Under the pieces are notes generated by a model that had not been told where the DNA came from, ran no database searches, and saw nothing but the letters and a program-made list of their open reading frames with translations. 64,000 bases of DNA from positions 496,001 through 560,000 of the forward strand of contig NZ_JAHVHV010000002.1 of assembly GCF_019802085.1 (NCBI RefSeq), read 5' to 3'. Shown piece by piece: positions 26,476-35,618 of the stretch (its first letter is position 1; each line of letters opens with the position of its first letter). The translations under genes were made by a program, and so were the position numbers. Source of the DNA: Ferrimonas balearica. Lineage in GTDB: Bacteria > Pseudomonadota > Gammaproteobacteria > Enterobacterales > Shewanellaceae.

Positions 26476-27258
26476 TTACTTGTCGGAGTTGTCTTCCAGC
26501 TCCGGCTCACCGTTGATGGCGAACAGCTCCACTTCGAACTTCAGCGGGGTGTTGGGGGCGATCATCTGGCCCGCGCCACGCTCGCCGTAGGCCAGCTCAG
26601 AGGGGATGTAGAGCTCGTACTTGGAGCCCACGGCCATCAGTTGCAGGCCTTCGGTCCAGCCCTGGATCACGCCGTTGAGCGGGAAGCTGATGGTTTCGCC
26701 ACGGGCGTAGGAGGAGTCGAACTCTTCGCCAGTGGGCAGGGTGCCACGGTAGTGCACGGTTACGGTGTCTTCGGCGGTGGGCTTGGCGCCTTCACCCGCG
26801 GTGACCACCTTGTACATCAGGCCGGAGTCGGTTTTCTGTACCCCGTCCACGGCGGCCATCTCGGCCAGCCAGGCGTCGCCCTCGGCCTTAACCTTGGCCA
26901 GCTCCGCGTCGCGTTTTTCACCGGCCAGCTTGGTGACCTTCTGCTCGAAGGCCATCAGCACTTCCTGCATCTGCTCGTCGGTCAGCTGGCTGCTGTTGGC
27001 CAGGCCGTCCTTCACACCGGCCAGCACCACTTCGCGCTCCAGGGTGATCCCCAGCTCTTCCTGCTGCTCCAGGCTGCCACCGATGTACTGGGCCATGGAC
27101 ACGCCGATGGCGTAGGCAACTTTCTGATCTTCCGTGCTCAGGGTGACCTGGCTGCCAGCGGTCTGGGCAGCGGGGGCCTGGGTCTGGTTGGCGTCGTCCT
27201 GGCAACCGGCCAGGGCAATAGCGGCGCCGATCAGGCCCACTTTAAACAGCTTGTTCAT
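26476..27258 (-). CDS. fkpA: FKBP-type peptidyl-prolyl isomerase lipoprotein, FkpA/Mip-like
   Basis: A 260-residue protein. The signal ends in lipobox LAGC (Cys19), so it is predicted to be lipid-anchored, unlike soluble E. coli FkpA but like several Mip proteins. Residues about 40-140 are the FKBP_N dimerisation domain (QKVAYAIGVSMAQYIG...) and residues about 150-245 the FKBP catalytic domain (VTVHYRGTLPTGEEFDSSY, VIQGWTEGLQLM, ELAYGERG). It catalyses proline isomerisation and acts as chaperone for envelope proteins. It has its own promoter and terminator. Confidence 0.92.
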   Translation of the reverse strand: MNKLFKVGLIGAAIALAGCQDDANQTQAPAAQTAGSQVTLSTEDQKVAYAIGVSMAQYIGGSLEQQEELGITLEREVVLAGVKDGLANSSQLTDEQMQEVLMAFEQKVTKLAGEKRDAELAKVKAEGDAWLAEMAAVDGVQKTDSGLMYKVVTAGEGAKPTAEDTVTVHYRGTLPTGEEFDSSYARGETISFPLNGVIQGWTEGLQLMAVGSKYELYIPSELAYGERGAGQMIAPNTPLKFEVELFAINGEPELEDNSDK

Positions 27259-27285
27259 GGTGTTCTCCCAAATGTGTGCCCGACT

Positions 27286-27314
27286 ACTATTGGGGCGAAT
27301 GGGCTAAAGTGCAA
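27286..27314 (-). promoter_or_regulatory. Sigma-70-like promoter for the FKBP gene
   Basis: On the minus strand TTGCAC (27314-27309), a 17-bp spacer, then AATAGT (27291-27286), about 28 bp upstream of the ATG at 27258. Confidence 0.5.
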
Positions 27315-27541
27315 GCCCGCAATCGATATTGGTCCGGTAATAGAGCCTTGATTTGAAGGCGGGTTCCCGATTTTCTCTCTCCCTGGGTCCGTTTGTGCAG
27401 ATTATCGCCATGCCGAAAAGGGCATATTGGTGATTTATTGAGGAATCTCTGAGAGTTACAGCAAAATTTGCCATCCTTGTCCTTTGCCAGCCGCTGCTTT
27501 ACCCTCAACCGCTGATTTTTCCCATCATCGAGAACCCGCTC

Positions 27542-28081
27542 ATGGCACTGAAGGCCACCGTATTCAAAGCTCGGGTGCAGCTGTCCGACATGGACAGGAA
27601 CGTCTACCTGGACCACCACCTGACCCTCGCTCGCCACCCCTCGGAAACCGATCTGAGGATGATGCTGCGGCTGCTGGCCTGGGGCATGTATGGCGATGAG
27701 CGCCTGGAGTTCACCCGTGGGCTTTGCGCCGACGACGAGCCGGAGCTGTGGCAGAAGTCCTTCAGCGACGAGATTGAGCTGTGGATCGATCTGGGGATGC
27801 CGGAGGAGAGCCGGGTGCGCAAGGCCTGCGGCCGCGCCCAAAAGGTGGTGGTGCTGGCCTACGGTGACCGGGCCGTGCCCGTCTGGTGGGAGAAGCACCA
27901 GGGCAAATTCAGCCGTTTCGACAACCTGGCGGTGTGCTTTATCCCCGGTGACCAGGCCCAGGTGCTCGAAGCCATGGCCCAGCGCACCATGGATCTCTCC
28001 GTCACCCTGTGCGATGGCGAGGTGAGCGTGGGCGACGGCGAACACTACGTCACCGTCACGCCCCAGTGGCTCAAGGCCTGA
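27542..28081 (+). CDS. yaeQ: YaeQ family protein
   Basis: A 179-residue protein, the full length of the family. Start MALKATVFKARVQLSDMDRNVY, followed by LTLARHPSETDLRMMLRLLAW, the PELW segment and IDLGMPEESRVRKACGRA, all family hallmarks. YaeQ has a PD-(D/E)XK nuclease-like fold; E. coli YaeQ was once proposed to affect haemolysin expression, but its true role is not settled. It is a single gene, divergent from fkpA, with a strong terminator. Confidence 0.93.
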   Translation: MALKATVFKARVQLSDMDRNVYLDHHLTLARHPSETDLRMMLRLLAWGMYGDERLEFTRGLCADDEPELWQKSFSDEIELWIDLGMPEESRVRKACGRAQKVVVLAYGDRAVPVWWEKHQGKFSRFDNLAVCFIPGDQAQVLEAMAQRTMDLSVTLCDGEVSVGDGEHYVTVTPQWLKA

Positions 28082-28101
28082 AGGCCAGGCCCAGGTTCAA
28101 C

Positions 28102-28127
28102 AAAGGCGCCCTCGGGCGCCTTTTTTT
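28102..28127. terminator. Terminator after yaeQ
   Basis: Stem AAAGGCGCC / GGCGCCTTT with a short loop and seven T's, 20 bp after the yaeQ stop and abutting the stop of the convergent HIT gene. Confidence 0.88.
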
Positions 28128-28557
28128 ATGGGTGGGCGGCGCTAAAGCCCGCCAGGGAGCTGAGGGCCTGGCGCCACCGGGTCTCAGCCTCGGCGAGCTC
28201 CTCTGCCGAGTAGGGACGGGCGGGCAGGGCCCCCCAGATGGGCCCGGGCCAGGCGTCGTCCCCCTCGAAACGGGCCACGTGGTGCAGATGGAGCTGGGGC
28301 ACCAGGTTGCCCAGGGCCGCCACGTTCATGCTGTCGGGCTTGAGCTGGGCCTCCATCAGGCTGGCCAGGTGGCAGGACTCCGCCATCAGCTGCTGCTGAT
28401 CCGCCGGGCTCAGGTGGTGAATTTCGTTGATGCCATTGCGCATCGGGATCAGCATCAGCCAGGGGTAGCGACCGTCGCGGTGCAGGCGAACCTGGCACAG
28501 GGGCAAGGTGCCGAGCAGCACGCTGTCTTGGTCCAGGCGGGGGTGCAGTTCAAACAT
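28126..28557 (-). CDS. HIT-family nucleotide hydrolase
   Basis: A 143-residue histidine-triad protein. It starts MFELHPRLDQDSVLLGTLPLCQVRLH and carries NVAALGNLVPQLHLHHVAR at about residues 78-96, the HIT signature position, here in the form H-x-H-H. Enzymes of the family cleave nucleoside phosphoramidates or dinucleoside polyphosphates. The WPGPIWG tail block is shared by a proteobacterial subgroup. It lies 74 bp downstream of, and faces away from, the start region of nothing obvious, so it is probably monocistronic. Confidence 0.88.
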   Translation of the reverse strand: MFELHPRLDQDSVLLGTLPLCQVRLHRDGRYPWLMLIPMRNGINEIHHLSPADQQQLMAESCHLASLMEAQLKPDSMNVAALGNLVPQLHLHHVARFEGDDAWPGPIWGALPARPYSAEELAEAETRWRQALSSLAGFSAAHP

Positions 28558-28631
28558 GGGCTGGGCCTCGTTGAGTTGGGGGGCCTACGCTAGCGGACCC
28601 CGGCCCCGGGCACAAGCGGGACAGCTTCGAG

Positions 28632-29657
28632 TCAGGGGCGGTCTTTGAGGCGCTCGGCAATCTCGCGGATCTCCGGCTCCAGCGCCAGGAAGTGGTCCAC
28701 CAGGTTGGGATCAAACTGGCTGCCGCTCTGGGTCTTGAGCTGAGTCAGGGTGTCCTCGATGGTCCAGGCTTCCTTATAGGGGCGCCGGGAGGTGAGGGCA
28801 TCGAACACGTCGGCGATGGCCACCAGCCGACCCTCGATGGGGATCGCCTCCCCCGCCAGGCCATTGGGGTAGCCCTGGCCGTCCCAGCGCTCGTGGTGGG
28901 TCAGGGCGATGGTCGAGGCCATCTGCATCAGCTCGGTGTCCAGCTCGCCGAGGATCCGGGCGCCCAGCTCCGGGTGGGTTTGCATCACCGTCCACTCCTC
29001 TTCATCCAGTCGGTCGGCCTTTTTCAGGATGTGGTCGGGAATGCCAATTTTGCCGATGTCGTGCATGGGGGCAGCGTGCAGCAACACCTGGCAGAAGTGA
29101 TCCGGCATTCCGATGGCCCGGGCCAGTCGTTCGGCGTAGTGGCTCATGCGGATGACGTGCAGGCCGGTTTCATTGTCCTTGTACTCGGCGGCGCGGCCCA
29201 GACACTGCACCACGTGCAGCCGGGTCTGCTCCAGCTGTGCGGTGCGCTCATGGACCAGGCTCTCCAGATGCTGGGCCTGGTTGTAAAGGGCCAGGTGGGT
29301 GGCCACCCGCGCCAGCACCACGGCGCCGTTGACCGGCTTGGTGATGTAATCCACCGCCCCCAGGGCCAGGCCGGCGGCCTCATCCTGCACCTCCCCCAGG
29401 GCGGTGACGAAGATGACAGGGATGGGCGAGCTTAAGGGCGACGCCTTGAGCCGACGACACACCTCCAGGCCATCCATCTCGGGCATCATGATGTCCAAAA
29501 GGATGAGATCCGGCGGGCTTTGCTGGACGATCTTGAGGGCGGTGGGGCCGTTGAGGGCCACCTTGAGCTGGTAGTGGGGACGCAGGATCCCCACCAGCAC
29601 GTCGATGTTCTCCGGTGTGTCGTCCACCACCAGGATGGTGGGCCTATCCTGATTCAT
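28632..29657 (-). CDS. Response regulator with HD-GYP output domain
   Basis: A 341-residue protein. The receiver domain (residues 7-125) has ILVVDDTPEN, the phosphoacceptor Asp55 (LLDIMMPEMDG) and Lys-Pro near residue 108. A coiled segment (about 125-150) leads to the HD-GYP phosphodiesterase domain (about 150-335) with MHDIGK and HHERWDGQGYPNGL, the residues that hydrolyse cyclic di-GMP. The start overlaps the upstream hybrid kinase gene by 14 nt, so the kinase is its obvious phosphodonor. Output is probably lowering of c-di-GMP in response to the kinase signal. Confidence 0.93.
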   Translation of the reverse strand: MNQDRPTILVVDDTPENIDVLVGILRPHYQLKVALNGPTALKIVQQSPPDLILLDIMMPEMDGLEVCRRLKASPLSSPIPVIFVTALGEVQDEAAGLALGAVDYITKPVNGAVVLARVATHLALYNQAQHLESLVHERTAQLEQTRLHVVQCLGRAAEYKDNETGLHVIRMSHYAERLARAIGMPDHFCQVLLHAAPMHDIGKIGIPDHILKKADRLDEEEWTVMQTHPELGARILGELDTELMQMASTIALTHHERWDGQGYPNGLAGEAIPIEGRLVAIADVFDALTSRRPYKEAWTIEDTLTQLKTQSGSQFDPNLVDHFLALEPEIREIAERLKDRP

Positions 29658-32600
29658 CCTCAGCCTCTCCCTCGCCCTGTTTGCTCAACCAGGCCTGGAT
29701 CCACGCCTGAGCCTCATCGAATTTATACCCTTTGATCAGTGTAGCCAGCTGGCGCAGTTGAGTGCCCCGGGGGCCCCCCTGGCTGGCCAGGGCTTCCGCC
29801 TGCTCACCGGCGCTGGCATCGTACTCCGCCAGCAGGGGCAGCAGGGCGCGCACCGCTTCGATCAGGGCCGGCTCGGCCAGAGGCTCGGTTGGCGCTTCCG
29901 GTTCCGGCTGCCAGGCACGGATCGCGTCGATCACCGCCTTGAGCAGGGACTCGGCCTGGCCCCGCAGGGCCGGGTTGTCCTGGCGCTGGGCCAGTTGCTG
30001 CTCCAGCTGCCCCAGCTGTTTGACCAGGGCGGGGCAGGCCAGGCTGCCACAAAGCCCCTTGAGGCTGTGGGCCTGGCGCTGGGCCGCCGCCCAGTCCCCC
30101 CGCTCAATCAGCTTGGCCACCTCGACCAATGCATCCTGTTGGGAGTCGGCAAAGCGGTCGAGGAAACGGCTGAACAGCTTGGCGCTGCCCTGCACCAGCT
30201 GCAGCCCCTTATCGATGTCGAGTTCCCGGTGGCGGGGCCAGCTTTGGGGGGCATCCTCAGGGGCAGGGGCGGGGCTGCCCTCGCCGTCGCCCAGGTAGTG
30301 CCATAGGGTTTTGTGCAGCTCGCTGAGATCGATGGGCTTGGCGATGTGCTCGTTCATCCCGGCGGCCAGGCACTTCTCCCGGTCCCCCTGCATGGCGTTG
30401 GCGGTCATGGCCACCACCGGCAGGTCGAGCTTCAACTCATCGCGGATCGCCCGGCTGGCCTGGTAGCCGTCCATCACCGGCATCTGGCAGTCCATCAGCA
30501 CAAGGTCATAACTGCCGGTACGCAGCTTCTCCAGGGCCAGCTGGCCGTGCTCCGCCACATTGACCTTGAGGCCCAGCTGTTCGAGGAATTCGCAGGCCAC
30601 CTCCTGGTTGACCGGGTTGTCCTCCACCAGCAGCACCTTCTTGCCCGCCACCACCTGACGCTGGTGCTCATCCAGCTGCCAGTGGGCCCGGCGACGCACC
30701 AGGCGCGGGGCATGGCTCTTGTCCAGCAGGCTGAGGATGGTGTCCAGCAGGCGCGAGGGGTTGGCGGGTTTGGGCAACAGGGCGCCGATCCCCGCTTCCT
30801 TGGCGGACTGCTCCAGGCTCTCGTCGCTGTAGGCGGAGATCATCAGTATGGTGGCGGCCTCCACCCCCCGCTCGGCCAGGGCATCGGCCAGCTCCAGGCC
30901 GTTCATCTCCGGCATCTGGAAATCGGTGATCACCAGCATCAGCTGGTCGATCTCCTTGAGTTTTTCCAGTGCCTGGGCACCGCTGCGGGCGGTGATCACC
31001 TTGAAGCCGAAGGCCGCCAGGTTGGTCTCCAGCACCTCCAGGGCGGTGTCGTTGTCGTCCACCAGCAGCACCTGCTGGCCCTCCAGCTCCAGGTGCTGGT
31101 GCTGGGGGGGCTGGGCCGGCAGCTCCATGGGCAGGACGAAGTGGAAGGTGCTGCCGGTGCCCGGCGCGCTGTCCACCTGGATCTCACCGCCCATCAGGGT
31201 CACCAGGCGCTGACTGATGGCCAGGCCCAGGCCGGTGCCGCCGTACTTGCGGGTGGTGGAGCTGTCCGCCTGGGAGAAGGAGCTGAACAGCCGAGCCCGC
31301 TGCTCATCGGACATGCCGATGCCGGTATCCCGCACCGAGAAGCGCAGGGCGCTGCGACCGGTGGCATCGGGGACCTGGCGGATGGCCAGCACCACCTCCC
31401 CCTCTTCGGTGAACTTGATGGCGTTGCTCACCAGATTGGTGAGCACCTGGCCCAGGCGCAGCACGTCGCCCTTGAGTCGCAGCGGGACCCCGGGCTCCAC
31501 GGCGAACAGCAGCTCGATGTTCTTGTCCTGGGCCTTGACGGCGAAGAGATCCGACAGCCGCTCGAGCAACTCGTCCAGGGCAAAGGGCTGCTGCTCCAGC
31601 TCCAGCTTGCCTGCTTCGATCTTGGAGTAGTCCAGCACGTCGTTGATGATCCCAAGCAGCGACTGGCTGGCGGAGTCGATTTTGCTGAGGTAGTCCGCCT
31701 GACGGGGGGGCAGTTCGCTTTGCAGGCAGAGCTGGGTCATGCCGATGATGGCGTTCATCGGGGTGCGGATTTCGTGACTCATGTTGGCCAGAAAATCGCT
31801 CTTGGCCTGGCTGGCGGCGTCGGCGGCCTCCTTGGCCTGGCGCAGTGCCTCGTTGACCTGGCGCCGCTCGGTGACATCGGACATGGTCAGCACCAGGTTG
31901 GCCAGTTTGCCCCGGCTGTCCTCCAGCACCACGGCGCGCAGATCCGCCCAACGCAGGCTGCCGTCGGGCTTGCGATAGCGCAGCTCCTGGGCCAGGTGGC
32001 GTCGCTCACAGGCCAGCAGGGGCGCCAGGGCCTGGTTGAAGGGGTCGCGGTCCTCCGGCGGCAGCAGCTGACTGATGTGCTGCCCCACCAATTGCTCTCG
32101 CTCCAGTTCGGCAAACTGGTGGAAGCGCTCGTTGGCTTCGCCGATGACCCCCCGCTTGTCCAGGGTGACGATGGCGATGCCGGCGTTGTCGAACAGGGCG
32201 CGGAAGTGGGCCTCGGAGGCGGCCAGTTTCTGCTCCATCTGCTTGCGCTCGCTGATGTTGAGCAAAAAGCCGTTCCAGATCACCTGCCCATCTCCGTCAC
32301 GGCTGACCTGGGCCCCGACGGAGAACCACTGGGGTGGCCCGCTGGCCAGCTTGAAACGCAGCTCCATCACCCAGTCGGAGAGGGTCACCGCCGAGCGTTT
32401 CAGGGCCTTCTCCAGTCGCGGCCGGTCCTCGTTCACCACCAGGGCCAGCACCGTGGCCATGCTCTCCATCACCTGGGCCTCGCTCAGCCCCAGGGCGCGC
32501 TGCACCCCGCCGCTGACGAAGTTGCAGCGGATCCCCACCTCGGAGTCGTCCTGCTGCAGCTGGAACACCACCCCGGGCACCGACTCGGTGATGGTCTCCA

Positions 32601-34926
32601 GTTGGTTCTTGGCCTGCTCCACCCGCTCCCGGGAGGTGCGGGCCTCGGTGACGTCGTGGATGGAACCGTCCAGCCACAGCGGCTCGCCGTCGTCGGAGTA
32701 GTGGGCCCGACCCTTCTCGTACACCCAGCAGGTGTGGCCGCGGCGATGGCGGATGCGGTACTCCAGCGCCCAGCTGTCCTGGGTGGCCACCGCCTGGTGC
32801 ACCGCCTCGCTGACCCGGGCCTCATCCTCCGGATGGATCAGGCTGGCGAAGGTGCGCCTGGCGTTGCCAAGGAAGTCGCTGGCGGGGTAGCCGGCCAGCT
32901 CCTCGATGTGGTCGGAGATGAAGGCCATGGTCCAGTCGGCGTCCAGGGCGCAGCGGTACACCACGCCGGGGATGTTGCCCACCAGGGTGCGGAAGCGCTC
33001 CTCCGAGGCCTTGAGCTTGTCGTCCATGGCCCGCCGCTCGCTGATGTCTCGCAATATGGCGGCGATGCGCGGGGTTTCGCCGGCGGAGGCGGGCAGTTGG
33101 CTGAGGCTCACCTCCACCGCCAGCTCGCTGCCATCGGCCCGGCGCAGGGCCAGATCCAATCCCACCCCCATGGGGCGGGGCTGGGGATCCGCCATAAAGG
33201 ACTGGCGCAACTGGGGGTGACCGGCGCGGCGGGACTTGGGCACCAGCAGCTCCACCTTCTGCCCCAGCAGCTGGTCGCGCTGGTAGCCGGTGAGGGCCTC
33301 GGCCTGGTGGTTGAGGTAGACGATGGTGCCGTCGGGTTCGGTGAGCAGGATGGCGTCCGGGGCCGCTTCCAGGATCGCCTGGTACCACCGGCCCGCCTCC
33401 AGCTCTTCGGTGATGTCGGTGAGCAGGGCCTCGACGCTGAGCAGCTGATCCTGATCGTCGATCACCGGCTGCATAAAGGCGTTGAACTGGCGCAGACTGC
33501 CATCCTGATGGCGCAGCTCCATATGGTGGGGGGGCACCGCCTCCCCCTTGAGCACCGTATCCTGCAGCGCCCAGCTGGCCTCGTTGATCTCGCTGTCCAC
33601 AAACAGACGGGGGTAGCGACGGGCAAACTCCTCCGGTTCGAAGCCCAGCACCGGCTTGACGCTGTCGCTGACCCGGATCAGCTTGCCGCTGGGATCCATG
33701 GCGAAGTAGAAGGCGGTGTCTCCCATCCCCTCCATCAGCTTGGCGAACCGGCTGCCGTGGGCATCCTGCAGCCGCTCTTCGCGCTCCTTGAGGGCGTCGG
33801 CCATGGTCAGCAGCCCTTGGTCAAGGGCCTGGATCTCCTCGGTACCGGGGTTTTTCAGGGCGGTGAGGGTGCGGCTGCCGTGTTGCAGGGCGATCACCCG
33901 GTGACGCAGCTGCTCCAGGGGCCGACCGATGCGCCGGGTCAGCCACCAGGCGATGATGGAGAACAGCAGGGTGAACAGCAGCAGCTGAAGCAGGCTGTTG
34001 CGCATCTTGGAGAGGATGGGGGCGTCCACCAGGGAGGTGGGACGGGCCAGGGCCAGCAGCCAGCCGGTGGTTTCGATGCGCTTGTAGACCACAACCTGCT
34101 CCAGGCCGTCCGCCATCACCACCCGCTCGACGCCCCCCTCCCGCTCCTCCAGCTCAGCCAGTAGGGCCCGGTTATGGGCATCGTCGCGCAGGATCTGAGC
34201 CAGCTTGCGGTTAAGTACCATCTCCGGGTTGGAGTGGGCCAGCAAGAAGCCCTCCTGGTCCACCAGGATCAGCTCCTGCAACCCCACCTCCAGCAGCTCG
34301 TGCAACCGGGCCAGGGCCATGTCGCCGGTGACCACCCCCTGGAACTGGCCCTGATGGAAAAAGGGCGCGCTGTAGGTGGTCATCAGGATGTTGCCGGCGC
34401 TGTCGTCGAAGTAGGCCGGGGTCCAGAAGGCGAGGTTCTTCTCTGCCGGTATGGTCCACCAGGCCCAGTCGCCGCTGCTGTAGTCGTAGGCGTTGGCGGC
34501 GATGTCCATGCTCTGCAGGCCGCTGCGGTCACGCCAGGAGTAGGGGCTGAAGGGGTGGCCAAAGCGGGCCGGCTCCATGGCGATGGCGCTGCCGTAGAGA
34601 TAGCCGTTGTTCTGCAGATGGATGCGGGTGAGCTGATAGAGCTGCTGCTCGTCGAACTGTTCGACTTGGCTGAGCTGTATGACGGTGCCGGTGACCGTGG
34701 TCACCACGCCGTTGAGGATCCCATCGAGACGTTCCGCCACCAGGGCCACCTCGTCCGACAGGTGCTGGTGGATCTCGCTGCGCCACTCCCGACGCTCGAT
34801 GTAGAGGTTGAAGCTCATGATGGCGAACAGCAGCAACACCATGGGCAGCAGCAACTGCCACAGCAGCTGCCGTTTTATGGGAGGCGGCTTGTGCTCACCG
34901 TCCTCCCGACGGGCAGTTTTTGTCAT
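29644..34926 (-). CDS. Large hybrid sensor histidine kinase (Cache-HAMP-5 PAS-HK-2 REC-HPt)
   Basis: A 1760-residue inner-membrane kinase. TM1 at about 21-43, periplasmic dCache-type sensor about 50-300, TM2 about 311-330, HAMP about 330-385, then five PAS-like segments (about 395-510, 515-632, 640-762, 775-895, 903-1020). HisKA with phospho-His1051 (NMSHEIRTPMNAIIG), HATPase_c with N-box around Asn1168 and DTGIG at 1200-1204. Receiver 1 with Asp1335, receiver 2 with Asp1479, and an HPt domain with His1620 (QAHSLKG). The complete phosphorelay ends in HPt, which can pass phosphate to the overlapping HD-GYP regulator. The ligand of the sensor is unknown; PAS domains could add redox or small-molecule sensing. 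Confidence 0.93.
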   Translation of the reverse strand: MTKTARREDGEHKPPPIKRQLLWQLLLPMVLLLFAIMSFNLYIERREWRSEIHQHLSDEVALVAERLDGILNGVVTTVTGTVIQLSQVEQFDEQQLYQLTRIHLQNNGYLYGSAIAMEPARFGHPFSPYSWRDRSGLQSMDIAANAYDYSSGDWAWWTIPAEKNLAFWTPAYFDDSAGNILMTTYSAPFFHQGQFQGVVTGDMALARLHELLEVGLQELILVDQEGFLLAHSNPEMVLNRKLAQILRDDAHNRALLAELEEREGGVERVVMADGLEQVVVYKRIETTGWLLALARPTSLVDAPILSKMRNSLLQLLLFTLLFSIIAWWLTRRIGRPLEQLRHRVIALQHGSRTLTALKNPGTEEIQALDQGLLTMADALKEREERLQDAHGSRFAKLMEGMGDTAFYFAMDPSGKLIRVSDSVKPVLGFEPEEFARRYPRLFVDSEINEASWALQDTVLKGEAVPPHHMELRHQDGSLRQFNAFMQPVIDDQDQLLSVEALLTDITEELEAGRWYQAILEAAPDAILLTEPDGTIVYLNHQAEALTGYQRDQLLGQKVELLVPKSRRAGHPQLRQSFMADPQPRPMGVGLDLALRRADGSELAVEVSLSQLPASAGETPRIAAILRDISERRAMDDKLKASEERFRTLVGNIPGVVYRCALDADWTMAFISDHIEELAGYPASDFLGNARRTFASLIHPEDEARVSEAVHQAVATQDSWALEYRIRHRRGHTCWVYEKGRAHYSDDGEPLWLDGSIHDVTEARTSRERVEQAKNQLETITESVPGVVFQLQQDDSEVGIRCNFVSGGVQRALGLSEAQVMESMATVLALVVNEDRPRLEKALKRSAVTLSDWVMELRFKLASGPPQWFSVGAQVSRDGDGQVIWNGFLLNISERKQMEQKLAASEAHFRALFDNAGIAIVTLDKRGVIGEANERFHQFAELEREQLVGQHISQLLPPEDRDPFNQALAPLLACERRHLAQELRYRKPDGSLRWADLRAVVLEDSRGKLANLVLTMSDVTERRQVNEALRQAKEAADAASQAKSDFLANMSHEIRTPMNAIIGMTQLCLQSELPPRQADYLSKIDSASQSLLGIINDVLDYSKIEAGKLELEQQPFALDELLERLSDLFAVKAQDKNIELLFAVEPGVPLRLKGDVLRLGQVLTNLVSNAIKFTEEGEVVLAIRQVPDATGRSALRFSVRDTGIGMSDEQRARLFSSFSQADSSTTRKYGGTGLGLAISQRLVTLMGGEIQVDSAPGTGSTFHFVLPMELPAQPPQHQHLELEGQQVLLVDDNDTALEVLETNLAAFGFKVITARSGAQALEKLKEIDQLMLVITDFQMPEMNGLELADALAERGVEAATILMISAYSDESLEQSAKEAGIGALLPKPANPSRLLDTILSLLDKSHAPRLVRRRAHWQLDEHQRQVVAGKKVLLVEDNPVNQEVACEFLEQLGLKVNVAEHGQLALEKLRTGSYDLVLMDCQMPVMDGYQASRAIRDELKLDLPVVAMTANAMQGDREKCLAAGMNEHIAKPIDLSELHKTLWHYLGDGEGSPAPAPEDAPQSWPRHRELDIDKGLQLVQGSAKLFSRFLDRFADSQQDALVEVAKLIERGDWAAAQRQAHSLKGLCGSLACPALVKQLGQLEQQLAQRQDNPALRGQAESLLKAVIDAIRAWQPEPEAPTEPLAEPALIEAVRALLPLLAEYDASAGEQAEALASQGGPRGTQLRQLATLIKGYKFDEAQAWIQAWLSKQGEGEAEDESG

Positions 34927-35027
34927 GAACCTGAGCCGTTGGGATCCGAATCCGGGGATAGGCCCAGTGTAGACGCTAAAGGCTTAGGATCTTGAAAAAC
35001 ATGCCTATTTATTGACCTGGTTCGGGG

Positions 35028-35555
35028 TCAGAAGGTGACGCGGCCGCTCAGCATCAGGCCATCCTCCAGCACCACCGGCGCCAGCTGCAGCGGGGCCTGG
35101 GGATCCACCAGCCACTGGTTGAAGGCGACGGCGATGGCGGCACCGGCCAGCACATCGGCCCAGTGGTGGTGCCCGGTGTTGACCCGACTGACCGCAGTCC
35201 AGGAGGCCAGGGCGTAGGCGGGGGCCCCGTAGTGCCAGCCGTAACGGCGCTGCAGGTAGGCGGCGGCGGAAAAGGCGTTGGTGGCGTGGCCACTGGGAAA
35301 GCTGTCGTTGTCGCTGCCGTCCGGACGCTCGGCATCCACCGCGGACTTGAGCGCCAGGGTGGTGGCGCTGCTGGCGGCGAAGCTGAGGCCAAACTGCCAC
35401 AGCCCCTCGTAGTCCTCTTTCCACAGACTGGTGCCGGCTGCGGCGGCGGGCAGGGCGATGCGCAGCGCCGAGGCCAGCTGTTCGCTGTCGGCCCGGGCCG
35501 GGGCGCACATCAGGGGGAGGAGACTGCACAGTAGAGCGAAACGCTTAAACCACAT
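35028..35555 (-). CDS. PAP2-family phosphatase, exported
   Basis: A 175-residue protein with a signal peptide (MWFKRFALLCSLLPLMCAPARA). The acid-phosphatase motifs are complete: K-x6-RP (KSAVDAERP, about 69-77), PSGH (about 87-90) and SR-x5-H-x3-D (SRVNTGHHHWADV, about 121-133). With few hydrophobic helices it looks like a periplasmic or peripherally membrane-bound member, acting on lipid phosphates or small phosphoesters. It sits between the DeaD terminator and the kinase gene with its own start. Specific substrate unknown. Confidence 0.87.
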   Translation of the reverse strand: MWFKRFALLCSLLPLMCAPARADSEQLASALRIALPAAAAGTSLWKEDYEGLWQFGLSFAASSATTLALKSAVDAERPDGSDNDSFPSGHATNAFSAAAYLQRRYGWHYGAPAYALASWTAVSRVNTGHHHWADVLAGAAIAVAFNQWLVDPQAPLQLAPVVLEDGLMLSGRVTF

Positions 35556-35557
35556 AC

Positions 35558-35590
35558 AAAAAAAGCTGCCGTGAAAAAATCACGGCAGCT
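35558..35590 (-). terminator. Terminator of the DEAD-box helicase gene
   Basis: Stem AGCTGCCGTG / CACGGCAGCT with an A-rich loop; the plus-strand A-run at 35558-35564 becomes a U-run on the minus-strand transcript. It lies 28 bp after the helicase stop codon. Confidence 0.9.
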
Positions 35591-35618
35591 TATCAGATCC
35601 GGTGGAGTTCGCTAAGGC

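Noticed and set aside
30313..34164. Open frame of 1283 codons on the plus strand opposite the hybrid kinase
   Set aside because: It is the antisense shadow of a high-GC coding region: low-complexity His/Gly/Gln/Leu content, no domain, no ribosome site. The minus-strand kinase explains the region fully.
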